Below, piece after piece: positions 54,968 to 62,385 of a stretch of DNA of 64,000 nucleotides. A program made the translations under genes and the position numbers. The stretch's first letter is position 1, and the number at the start of each line of letters is the position of its first letter. The notes below the pieces were generated by a model. It was not told where the DNA came from and did not search any database. It was given only the letters and a program-made list of their open reading frames with translations. This DNA comes from Palsa-504 sp963705835 (GTDB lineage: Bacteria > Actinomycetota > Actinomycetes > Streptosporangiales > Streptosporangiaceae), in the NCBI GenBank assembly GCA_963705835.1, contig CAVPLC010000075.1, positions 1-64,000 on the forward strand, given 5' to 3'.

Positions 54968-55224
54968 CGGGGCCTGGCATCCGCCTGTCCTCTCGGCCCG
55001 TGCGTTTCGTCAACGCCGTCCCCAGGCTCAACAGCGGCCGCCGCCCCAGCATGCCCGCACCGCGCAAAGTGCAGTCACCCCACCGATACCGCCCGCGCCC
55101 GCCCGGGAGCCACAGTGAAGACCGGGCCAGGCGTTACCACGGCAAACACCAGACGGCGAGGATCACGATGCCTTTTATCACCGCCCGCACGGGCGAACAC
55201 GACGACGGGCATGGCCTCGGGGGG

Positions 55225-55575
55225 CTACCCGGCGATCAGGTCGAACTCGTTGCCTTCGATATCGGCCAAGGTCGTCCACCGGGACGTGCCCCGCTGCACG
55301 TCGCGGAGCCGGCGGGCGCCCAGGCTCAGCAGCCGCTCGGTCTCGGCGTCGAAGGTGTCGCTGATGACGTCGAGGTGCAGGCGGTTCTTCACGGTCTTCG
55401 GCTCCGGCACCTTGTTGAACGTGATACGCGGCCCGCCGGCGCCGCCGGGGAGCAGGACCGCGTGCTCGGCAGTGGAGTCCTCGGCAACCTGACGCCCGAG
55501 GACATCGGCCCAGAACCGGGCCAGGGCAGGGGCGTCGGCGCAGTCAAAGGTGACTGCCAAAAGCGAAGTGGTCAT
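55225..55575 (-). CDS. VOC/glyoxalase-like protein
   Basis: 116 residues. LLAVTFDCADAPALARFWAD, VLGRQVAEDST, KNRLHLDVISDTFDAETERL, LLSLGARRL and TLADIEGNEFDLIAG, the actinobacterial Glyoxalase_6 pattern. VOC proteins bind a metal or a small ligand; several confer resistance to drugs. Tandem with the downstream-facing SDR and hydrolase genes on the same strand; ~33 bp separates it from the SDR. Confidence 0.92.
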   Translation of the reverse strand: MTTSLLAVTFDCADAPALARFWADVLGRQVAEDSTAEHAVLLPGGAGGPRITFNKVPEPKTVKNRLHLDVISDTFDAETERLLSLGARRLRDVQRGTSRWTTLADIEGNEFDLIAG

Positions 55576-55608
55576 GACTGGTACTCCCTTTCGCGAGCGG
55601 CGCCGGGG

Positions 55609-56343
55609 TCAGATGGCGGTGCGGCCGCCGTCGGCGGCGATGACCGCGCCGGTAATATAGCTGGCCTTCGGGGAGGCGAGGAAGGCGATGACCCCGGCGA
55701 TCTCGCCGGGTTGGGCGGGCCGGGCCAGCAAGGTCGTGGCGCCCAGGGCCTCGATGCGGCCGGGGGCGGCCCCGTCGGTCAGGACCGGCCCGGCAGCGAT
55801 GGCATTGACCCGGACACCGGAGGGACTGAACTCGGCCGCCCAGGAACGGGTCATCGCCGCCAGGGTCGCCTTGGTGGCGCCGTAGGCAGCGCCGCCGGCC
55901 AGGCCGATCTGGCCGGCCATGCTCCCGATGTTGATGATGCTGCCGCTTCCCCGGGCGGCCATCGTCGGGGCCAGCGCGGCGACCAGGAAGTACGCCGCCC
56001 GGACGTTGGCGGCGAAGAGCCGGTCGAAGGTCGCCATATCGAGGTCCGCGGTCGGCCCGAACCAGGAGAAGCCGGCGTTGTTGACCAGCACGTCGACCGG
56101 GCCGGCCTGCTCGACGAGGTCGCCCAGCTGGGCCGGGTCGGTGAGGTCGGCCGCCACGAAGCGGGCCTTGCCGCCCGCCGCGGTGATCGTGTCGACCACC
56201 GCGGAGCCGCGAGCGACGTCGCGCCCGTGCACGACGAGCTCGGCGCCATGCCGGCCGAGCTCTTCGGCCGCTGCCTTGCCGATGCCCGAGGTGGCCCCGG
56301 TAACCAGGGCACTGAGGCCCTCAAGATCTCGCTGGTCGTTCAT
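55609..56343 (-). CDS. SDR-family oxidoreductase (FabG-like)
   Basis: 244 residues. GLSALVTGATSGIGKAAAEE, VDVLVNNAGFSWFG, GSIINIGSMAGQIGLAGGAA with Ser, YGATKATLAAMTRSWAAE (YxxxK) and YITGAVIAADGGRTAI at the end. Complete classical SDR. It lies in a three-gene minus-strand run: alpha/beta hydrolase, SDR, VOC. Confidence 0.93.
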   Translation of the reverse strand: MNDQRDLEGLSALVTGATSGIGKAAAEELGRHGAELVVHGRDVARGSAVVDTITAAGGKARFVAADLTDPAQLGDLVEQAGPVDVLVNNAGFSWFGPTADLDMATFDRLFAANVRAAYFLVAALAPTMAARGSGSIINIGSMAGQIGLAGGAAYGATKATLAAMTRSWAAEFSPSGVRVNAIAAGPVLTDGAAPGRIEALGATTLLARPAQPGEIAGVIAFLASPKASYITGAVIAADGGRTAI

Positions 56344-56394
56344 GTCTCGTCCTTCAGATTGACGGACTTGTCGTGCCGTGGGCGGGCGAGCCGC

Positions 56395-57096
56395 CTAGCT
56401 CGTGGCCAGCACGGCCTCGGCCGCCATCTCGATGAGCTGGGCCACCTCACCGGGGTGGGAGACCATCGCGACGTGGCTGGACGGGATCTCGACGGTGGTG
56501 GCGCCCATGCGGGCGGCGAACTGCCGCTCGGCATCAGGCGGGAGGGCCTCGTCGTCGGCGGCGACCAGGTACCAGGACGGCAGCGTCTTCCAGGCCGGGA
56601 CGCCCATCGCGTCCCCGAAGGCGGACATGGCCAGCGGCTGCTGCACGGCGTACATCACCCTTGCCTTCACCGGGTCGACGTCGGCGGCGAAGTGGTTGAC
56701 GAAGTCGTCTTCGGACAGCCAGCCGAAGCCCCGCTTGTCGGTGGACAGGTGTGCCAGCGCCGGGGTCACCGGTCCCTGCGACAAGAGCCCACCCAGGGAT
56801 TCACCCTGGTCAAGCCCGAACGCGGCGATGTAGACCAGGCCGGCGACGTTCGGGGCGTCCGTGCCCAGGGCGGTCATGACCTGGCCGCCGTAGGAGTGCC
56901 CGGCGACGATGGCGGGGCCGTCCTGGAGATCCAGCACCTCGCGGAGCCGGGCAACGTCATCGGCCAGCGCGGTCAACGGGAACTGGGGCGCGGTCACGTG
57001 GTAGCCGGCGGCCTGGAGGCGCTCGACGACGCCGCTCCAGCAAGAGCCGTCGGCCCATGCGCCGTGGATGAGAACGATATTCGGTCGGGCGTTCAT
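56395..57096 (-). CDS. Alpha/beta hydrolase (EstC/MenH-like), cytosolic paralogue
   Basis: 233 residues from ATG 57096. NIVLIHGAWADGSCWSGVVE, RLQAAGYHVTAPQFPLTALA, PAIVAGHSYGGQVMTALGTD (Ser), VPAWKTLPSWYLVAADDEAL (acid) and TTVEIPSSHVAMVSHPGEVA (His). Paralogue of the secreted hydrolase at 51040-51891 without a signal peptide. First gene of the hydrolase-SDR-VOC run, with copy 2 of the shared motif 60 bp upstream. Confidence 0.92.
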   Translation of the reverse strand: MNARPNIVLIHGAWADGSCWSGVVERLQAAGYHVTAPQFPLTALADDVARLREVLDLQDGPAIVAGHSYGGQVMTALGTDAPNVAGLVYIAAFGLDQGESLGGLLSQGPVTPALAHLSTDKRGFGWLSEDDFVNHFAADVDPVKARVMYAVQQPLAMSAFGDAMGVPAWKTLPSWYLVAADDEALPPDAERQFAARMGATTVEIPSSHVAMVSHPGEVAQLIEMAAEAVLATS

Positions 57097-57155
57097 CTCG
57101 GGGGTCCTCTCGTGGTCGTGTCTTGTAGTCATTGTGCGGAGCAAGGCGGCAGTCG

Positions 57156-57180
57156 GGGTATCCGTAACGTGACTGCACAT
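57156..57180 (-). promoter_or_regulatory. Shared upstream motif, copy 2
   Basis: Plus strand GGGTATCCGTAAC then GTGACTGCACAT, matching the copy at 51994-52018 in 21 of 25 positions. It sits between the divergent hydrolase and amidase genes, 60 bp before the hydrolase start. Confidence 0.6.
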
Positions 57181-57247
57181 TGCGGATGCCAGCGGAACGG
57201 TTGGGCCGGGTTCTTCGTGCTTGGTGTGCGAACGGGAGGAGACCTGG

Positions 57248-58255
57248 ATGTCGGCCGACCGGAGCCGGGGAGGACCTGTTGCAGCCGGCGTCTTCTGGTG
57301 GGTTGCCGTCATGGTCGTCGCGGCCGCCGTCCTGGTCGTCGGGATGGCGTCCCGCCTGGCATCCGCGCCGCGGGTGCTGTCGGCCGGTGCCAGCGGGGCA
57401 GTCACGACGGCGGGTTCGCGTTCCGCCAGCGCCCGCACGGGCGGCGGCGGACAGAGCCAGAGCGCGGCGGCCGCGATCGACCCGGCCTACTTCAGCCCCG
57501 GCGCATGCGTCGCGTTCCCGCCCACGATGGGGAACCGGCATCTGACCGTGTTCCTGGACGCGGGCCACGGCGGACCGGACCCCGGCGCGGTGGGCATGAC
57601 CAGGACCGGGCAGGTGATCTACGAGGCCGACCAGACCCTGCCCGTGGTGCTGGACACGACGACGATCCTGCGGCGCGCGGGCTTCCGGGTCGTGGTGTCC
57701 AGGACCGGCCCGACATCGGTCCTGCGGCTCGGGCCCGGCGACATGTCAGGGCGCGTGCTGACGGTCACCGGTTCACACGACGACGTGGCCGCCAGGGACG
57801 TCTGCGCCAACATGGCACACGCGGACGTGCTTATCGGCGTCTACTTCAACTCCGGCGCAACTGCCGCCAACGCCGGCTGTATCACTGCTTACGACTCTGC
57901 CCGGCCGTTCGCCGCCGACAACCGCCGGCTGGCCGGCCTGGTGCAGTCGGCCGTCCTGGCCGCGATGAACGCGCAGGGCTGGCAGATCCCAGACGACGGA
58001 GTCCAGCCCGATCAAGGGCTCGGCTCTTCGCTCACCCCCGCGGACCATGCCTACGGGCACCTGCTGCTGCTCGGCCCGGCCAAGCGAGGCTACTTCAGTA
58101 CGCCCAGCACGATGCCGGGGGCGCTGGTGGAGCCGCTGTTCATCACCGACCCCTTCGAGGGCTCGATCGCCGCAAGCAACCACGGGCAGCAGGTGATCGC
58201 GGCCGGGCTGGCGAGCGCCGTCGAACAGTACTTCGCCCCCGGGTCCGCGCCGTGA
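57248..58255 (+). CDS. N-acetylmuramoyl-L-alanine amidase (Amidase_3), membrane-anchored, altered zinc site
   Basis: 335 residues from ATG 57248, preceded by GGAGGAG. N-terminal membrane anchor VAAGVFWWVAVMVVAAAVLV, a Ser/Gly-rich linker, then Amidase_3: LTVFLDAGHGGPDPGAVG (first zinc His), TGQVIYEADQTLPVV (Glu) and LRRAGFRVVVSRTGPTS. The third usual zinc ligand lies in an S-I-H-x-N motif; here it reads VLIGVYFNSGATAANAG, with Tyr in its place. It may use another ligand, or may bind cell wall without cutting it. Acts outside the membrane on peptidoglycan. Confidence 0.85.
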   Translation: MSADRSRGGPVAAGVFWWVAVMVVAAAVLVVGMASRLASAPRVLSAGASGAVTTAGSRSASARTGGGGQSQSAAAAIDPAYFSPGACVAFPPTMGNRHLTVFLDAGHGGPDPGAVGMTRTGQVIYEADQTLPVVLDTTTILRRAGFRVVVSRTGPTSVLRLGPGDMSGRVLTVTGSHDDVAARDVCANMAHADVLIGVYFNSGATAANAGCITAYDSARPFAADNRRLAGLVQSAVLAAMNAQGWQIPDDGVQPDQGLGSSLTPADHAYGHLLLLGPAKRGYFSTPSTMPGALVEPLFITDPFEGSIAASNHGQQVIAAGLASAVEQYFAPGSAP

Positions 58256-58274
58256 CGCGGCCAGCTAGGTGAGG

Positions 58275-59456
58275 TCAGCTCATCTCGGCGCGGACGGCGG
58301 CGAAGGCGGCCGCTGCGGTCTGGAGATCGTCGCGGCTGTGCGCGGCGGATACCTGTGTCCTGATCCGCGCCTTGCCGACCGGGACCACCGGATAACTGAA
58401 GCCGATGACATATATGCCCTTGTCCAGGAGCAGGTCGGCCATCTGGGTCGCGCGCGCGGCGTCGCCGATCATCACGGGCACGATCGGGTGGTCACCGGGC
58501 AATATGTCAAAGCCCAGGCCGGTCATGTGCTCGCGGAACCAGGCGGTGTTCTGGCGCAGGCGGGCCCGCAGGTCATCACTGCTCTCCAGCAGGTCCAGCA
58601 CCTTTAGCGAGGCACCCGCCACCGCGGGTGCCACCGAATTAGAGAACAAGTACGGCCTTGAACGCTGGCGAAGGAGGTCAATGATCTCGCGGCGCCCGCT
58701 GGTGTAGCCGCCGCTGGCCCCGCCCAGCGCCTTGCCGAGAGTCCCCGTCACGATGTCAACGCGGTCGCTGACCCCGTGCAGTTCGGGTGTGCCGCGGCCG
58801 CGGGCGCCAACAAATCCCACCGCGTGCGAGTCGTCGACCATGACCATTGCCCCGTAACGGTCGGCCAGGTCGCAGATCTCGCCGAGCGGCGTGACGTAAC
58901 CGTCCATGGAAAACACGCCGTCGGTGGCGATGAGCCGACGCCTTGCATCGGCACTCGCCTTGAGCTGAGCCTCGAGGTCGGCCATGTCGCGATTGCGGTA
59001 GCGCAGCCGCCTGGCCTTGCTCAGCCTGATCCCGTCGATGATAGATGCGTGGTTCAGTTCGTCGCTGATGACGGCGTCCTGCTCGCCGAGCAATGTCTCG
59101 AACAAGCCCCCGTTAGCGTCGAAGCAGGAGGAGTACAAGATGGTGTCCTCGGTGCCGAGGAACCCTGAGATGCGCTGCTCAAGTTGTTTGTGCACGCCCT
59201 GGGTGCCGCAGATGAACCTGACGCTGGCCAGGCCATACCCCCAGCGGTCCAGGGCCTCCTTGGCGGCCGCCACGATGCGCGGGTCGTCGGCCAGGCCCAG
59301 ATAGTTATTCGCGCAGAGGTTGAGAACCTCCCTGCCGTCCCCGACGCGGATGCTCGACCCTTGCGGGCTGACGATGACGCGCTCGGCCTTGAACAGGCCT
59401 GCCGAGCGGATCTCATCAAGCTCGCCGTTGATGTCTTGCTGGATGCTGGTAAACAC
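58275..59456 (-). CDS. kbl: Glycine C-acetyltransferase (2-amino-3-ketobutyrate CoA ligase)
   Basis: 393 residues from GTG 59456. PLP enzyme that splits 2-amino-3-oxobutyrate with CoA into glycine and acetyl-CoA. LDEIRSAGLFKAERVIVSPQ, ANNYLGLADDPRIVAAAKEA, GVHKQLEQRISGFLGTEDTI, VFSMDGYVTPLGEICDLADR, MVMVDDSHAVGFVGARGRGT (Asp on the PLP ring N) and IVTGTLGKALGGASGGYTSG with the Schiff-base Lys. 23 bp after tdh: the standard threonine-to-glycine operon. Confidence 0.96.
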   Translation of the reverse strand: MFTSIQQDINGELDEIRSAGLFKAERVIVSPQGSSIRVGDGREVLNLCANNYLGLADDPRIVAAAKEALDRWGYGLASVRFICGTQGVHKQLEQRISGFLGTEDTILYSSCFDANGGLFETLLGEQDAVISDELNHASIIDGIRLSKARRLRYRNRDMADLEAQLKASADARRRLIATDGVFSMDGYVTPLGEICDLADRYGAMVMVDDSHAVGFVGARGRGTPELHGVSDRVDIVTGTLGKALGGASGGYTSGRREIIDLLRQRSRPYLFSNSVAPAVAGASLKVLDLLESSDDLRARLRQNTAWFREHMTGLGFDILPGDHPIVPVMIGDAARATQMADLLLDKGIYVIGFSYPVVPVGKARIRTQVSAAHSRDDLQTAAAAFAAVRAEMS

Positions 59457-59479
59457 GTGCCGGACCCCTCGATCGTTGC

Positions 59480-60511
59480 TTACCTCTGAGCCCAGTTGAG
59501 GACCACCTTGCCGCACTGAGCGCTGCGCACAGTATCGAAGGCCTGCCCGAAATCGGCGGCATCGAACCTGTGCGTGATGACCGGCGAAATGTCGAGGCCC
59601 GAATGGATCAGCACCGACATCTCGTACCAGGTCTCGAACATCTGGCGCCCGTAGATGCCCTTGATCGTGATCATGTTGGTAACCAGGTGCGACCAGTCGA
59701 TCCCGAACTCCTCCGGCGGCAGGCCGAGCATGGCGATCTTGCCGCCGTGGGTCATGGTGGCCAGCATCTCCCGCAGTGCGGCCGGCTTGCCGGACATCTC
59801 GAGGCCGACGTCGAAGCCCTCGCGCATGCCAAGTTCGGCCATGGCGTCACCGAGCTTCGTCTCGGCAGCGTTCACCGCCAGGGTCACGCCGATCCGCCGG
59901 GCGAGATCCAGCCGGTACTCCGAGACGTCACTGATGGCGACGTACCGGGCGCCGGCGTGCCTGGCCACGATCGCTGCCATGAGGCCGATCGGGCCGGCAC
60001 CGGTGATGAGAACGTCCTCCCCGAGGATCGGGAAAGTCAGGGCTGAGTGCACGGCGTTGCCGAAGGGATCGAAGATGGCGGCGACGTCGAGGTCGATGTC
60101 CGGCTCGTGCCGCCAGGCGTTTGTCGCGGGCAGCGCGATGTACTCGGCGAAGGCGCCGGGATGGTTGACCCCCACTCCTTTCGTGTGCGCGCACTGAACG
60201 CGCCGACCGGCCATGCAGTTGCGGCAACGGCCGCATACTAGGTGGCCTTCACCGCTCACGAGGTCGCCCAGACGCGGCTCTTGCACGTCGGACCCGATAT
60301 CCACGACCTCGCCGACGAACTCATGGCCGATAACAAGCGGCACCGGCACATTCGCCTGCGCCCAGCCGTCCCAGTCATAGATGTGCAGGTCTGTACCGCA
60401 GACACCAGTTCTGAGCACACGGATCAGAACGTCGTCCCTGCCCAAGGCAGGGACTGGCACGTCCTCAAGCACGAGGCCAGGCTCCGCCTTCGCCTTGACC
60501 AGCGCCTTCAT
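59480..60511 (-). CDS. tdh: L-threonine 3-dehydrogenase (zinc-dependent MDR type)
   Basis: 343 residues. Oxidises L-threonine to 2-amino-3-oxobutyrate. Catalytic zinc site VLRTGVCGTDLHIYDWDGWA and PLVIGHEFVGEVVDIGSDVQ; structural zinc Cys cluster CGRCRNCMAGRRVQC; NAD-binding DVLITGAGPIGLMAAIVARH; KGIYGRQMFETWYEMSVLIH is typical of Tdh. Product passes to Kbl encoded next. A long inverted repeat lies 129 bp upstream of the start. Confidence 0.97.
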   Translation of the reverse strand: MKALVKAKAEPGLVLEDVPVPALGRDDVLIRVLRTGVCGTDLHIYDWDGWAQANVPVPLVIGHEFVGEVVDIGSDVQEPRLGDLVSGEGHLVCGRCRNCMAGRRVQCAHTKGVGVNHPGAFAEYIALPATNAWRHEPDIDLDVAAIFDPFGNAVHSALTFPILGEDVLITGAGPIGLMAAIVARHAGARYVAISDVSEYRLDLARRIGVTLAVNAAETKLGDAMAELGMREGFDVGLEMSGKPAALREMLATMTHGGKIAMLGLPPEEFGIDWSHLVTNMITIKGIYGRQMFETWYEMSVLIHSGLDISPVITHRFDAADFGQAFDTVRSAQCGKVVLNWAQR

Positions 60512-60639
60512 TGTCTCTCACTTCCGGTACACGATCCCGACCGGCACAAACCCTATCTCCTCGGGCAGATAGCCGGCGCCATAGTGAGGACGGCGAGGGC
60601 CGGCCCCGGGTAAGGGATGACCCTGAATCTCCCGCATCA

Positions 60640-60683
60640 CCACGGTCCGTTCGGAATAAGGATTTTTACCGAACGGGCCGTGG
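60640..60683. terminator. Long inverted repeat (15-bp stem, 14-nt loop) between the GerW-like gene and tdh
   Basis: CCACGGTCCGTTCGG (60640-60654) pairs with CCGAACGGGCCGTGG (60669-60683) with one G-T mismatch that can wobble. It lies 49 bp downstream of the GerW-like stop and 129 bp upstream of tdh. There is no T-run on the minus-strand 3' side, so it is either a tail-less actinomycete terminator or a two-fold operator for the tdh promoter. Confidence 0.55.
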
Positions 60684-60731
60684 CGCACGCCGCCCGCCAT
60701 GGCGGCCAGGGGACGGGCGGCGGCCGGCGCG

Positions 60732-61145
60732 TCACGGCCGGCCGTGGCGCTTTTGCCGACGGGTCCATACGTCGGCGAGCAGCCGCGCCAGGCTCAGCGA
60801 AGCCAGGACGACGATCGTCGCGTCCACGGCGGGTACCCAGCGGACCTGGTCGCCCTTCACGACGTAGACGCCCGACGGCAGTATCAGCCCGCCGAACCCC
60901 CCGCCGGCGTCACCGCGCCCTGGATCCTGCGGTGCCGGGTCGTGCGCCGTGGCGTCCCCTTCGGGCACGCTTCCGGGAAGGGCAGCCGGGTCACCGTGCT
61001 CGGTACGTGCCGTACCCCCGCCGCCGCCGCCGACCACCAGCGCGACCGGGATGATCAGCGTGCCGTCCCTCTCGTACGCGGCACCGAAGGCGCGCCTCAC
61101 CGACAGATTGTCCGACAGTTTCTCCAAGAGATTCCCCGCGTCCAT
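60732..61145 (-). CDS. GerW/YtfJ-family sporulation-type protein
   Basis: 137 residues from ATG 61145. NLLEKLSDNLSVRRAFGAAY, ERDGTLIIPVALVVGGGGGG, FGGLILPSGVYVVKGDQVRW and VPAVDATIVVLASLSLARLL. The order (small N-terminal helix, strand ending in a Gly-rich loop, V-x-P-x-G-V-Y strand, membrane helix) matches the GerW (YtfJ) family, first described in Bacillus spore germination and common in actinobacteria with unknown role. The C-terminal hydrophobic helix probably tethers it to the membrane. Downstream is the long inverted repeat. Confidence 0.85.
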   Translation of the reverse strand: MDAGNLLEKLSDNLSVRRAFGAAYERDGTLIIPVALVVGGGGGGTARTEHGDPAALPGSVPEGDATAHDPAPQDPGRGDAGGGFGGLILPSGVYVVKGDQVRWVPAVDATIVVLASLSLARLLADVWTRRQKRHGRP

Positions 61146-61262
61146 GTCAACCGCCTCCTCCTGCTCCGGGCCTGCCACCGAGTATGGACGGGAGGCCGAC
61201 GGCATGAAACCGGCGGGAGCCGCTGTTTGCGTCCGGGGCACCGGCAAGTAAAACTCACAGCC

Positions 61263-61439
61263 ATGACGTCCAGCATCGACAGCAACCCCGAAGACGAGTA
61301 CGCCGACGACGAGTACGCCGACTATGACGCCGAGGATCGCGAGCAGCCCTCGACGCCGACCGATATTCCCGACGACGAGCCCGAGGAAGACGTGCTCGAA
61401 CAGCGCCAGGAAGTCCCGTACCGCGAGGACGACCGGTGA
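61263..61439 (+). CDS. Small very acidic protein (58 aa)
   Basis: MTSSIDSNPEDEYADDEYAD, then YDAEDREQPSTPTDIPDD and EPEEDVLEQRQEVPYREDDR. Asp/Glu/Tyr-rich, probably disordered. The EEDVLEQRQEV ending resembles that of many short acidic actinobacterial proteins of unknown function. 36 bp before the DUF72 gene on the same strand. No strong ribosome site, which lowers confidence. Confidence 0.6.
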   Translation: MTSSIDSNPEDEYADDEYADYDAEDREQPSTPTDIPDDEPEEDVLEQRQEVPYREDDR

Positions 61440-61475
61440 CAGCCGCTCTCGCGTGAGCACCGGTACCCTCGGGCC

Positions 61476-62327
61476 ATGAAGCTCCACGTCGGATGCGCGA
61501 TGTGGACGTACGCACCCTGGCAAGGCCGTTACCTGCCTGGATCGCTGTCACCGCGAGACCGCCTCAGCGCGTACGCGACCTGGTGCAATGCCGTAGAGGG
61601 CAATACGACCTTCTATGCGACACCCAGCCTCGGCACGGTGAAATCGTGGGCTGAGCAGACCACCCCTGACTTTCGGTTCATCCTCAAGCTGCCGAAAACG
61701 ATTACTCATGAGCGCCGCCTCGCCGACGCCGACGAACCGCTCCGCGCCTTCCTGGCTGCGATCGAACCCCTCGGGCAGCGTGCCCACGTCCTCTGGATCC
61801 AGCTGCCACCGTCCTTCAGCCCCGCCGACCTCGGCGCTCTCACCGGTTTCCTGCGCCGTCTCCCGCGCGGATACCGGTACGGCGTGGAGGTACGGCATCG
61901 CGCGTTCTTCGAGGACCCGCGATCAGAACAACAGCTCGAGAGGGCTCTCGGTGACGTCGGCGCCGAATGGGTCACCTTCGACACCACCGTCCTGTTCGGG
62001 AGCCCTCCGGTGACCGATGCCGAACGGGAGGCGTGGACGAAGAAGCCGCGGCTGCCCCGCCGGTCGCGGGCGCTCACCTGCTATCCCGTCGTCCGCTACA
62101 TCGGCCGGGACGACGCGGCGCGTACCGTCGCGGGATGGCAGCACTGGCTCGGCGCGGTTGCCGGCTGGCTGCGTGAGGGGCGTTCCCCGACCGTATTCAT
62201 CCATACGCCCGACAACGTGGACGCGCTCGAGCTGGCGCGGCGATTCCACGACGATGTGCGAGCCCGGGTGCCCGAGGTCGAGCCGCTCCCTGAGCCGATC
62301 CCCTCCGGACCGCCGACTCTGTTCTGA
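61476..62327 (+). CDS. DUF72-family protein
   Basis: 283 residues. LHVGCAMWTYAPWQGRYLPG, WCNAVEGNTTFYATPSLGTV, FRFILKLPKTITHE, VLWIQLPPSFSPADLGALTG, RYGVEVRHRAFFEDPRSEQQ and PTVFIHTPDNVDALELARRF. This is the DUF72 TIM-barrel family (YecE-like), widespread and of unknown activity, sometimes linked to DNA repair by neighbourhood. 58 bp ahead of proS. Confidence 0.92.
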   Translation: MKLHVGCAMWTYAPWQGRYLPGSLSPRDRLSAYATWCNAVEGNTTFYATPSLGTVKSWAEQTTPDFRFILKLPKTITHERRLADADEPLRAFLAAIEPLGQRAHVLWIQLPPSFSPADLGALTGFLRRLPRGYRYGVEVRHRAFFEDPRSEQQLERALGDVGAEWVTFDTTVLFGSPPVTDAEREAWTKKPRLPRRSRALTCYPVVRYIGRDDAARTVAGWQHWLGAVAGWLREGRSPTVFIHTPDNVDALELARRFHDDVRARVPEVEPLPEPIPSGPPTLF

Positions 62328-62385
62328 ATCGGGGTCGGTTCACCGATGAGCGCGGACTGAGGCCTGGCTCGGTAACCTGAAGGTC

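Noticed and set aside
53983..58272. A 1429-residue open frame on the plus strand
   Set aside because: It runs antisense through the LuxR regulator, VOC, SDR and hydrolase genes, is rich in Ser/Arg/Gly/Pro and has no domains; a product of the lack of stop codons in high-GC DNA.
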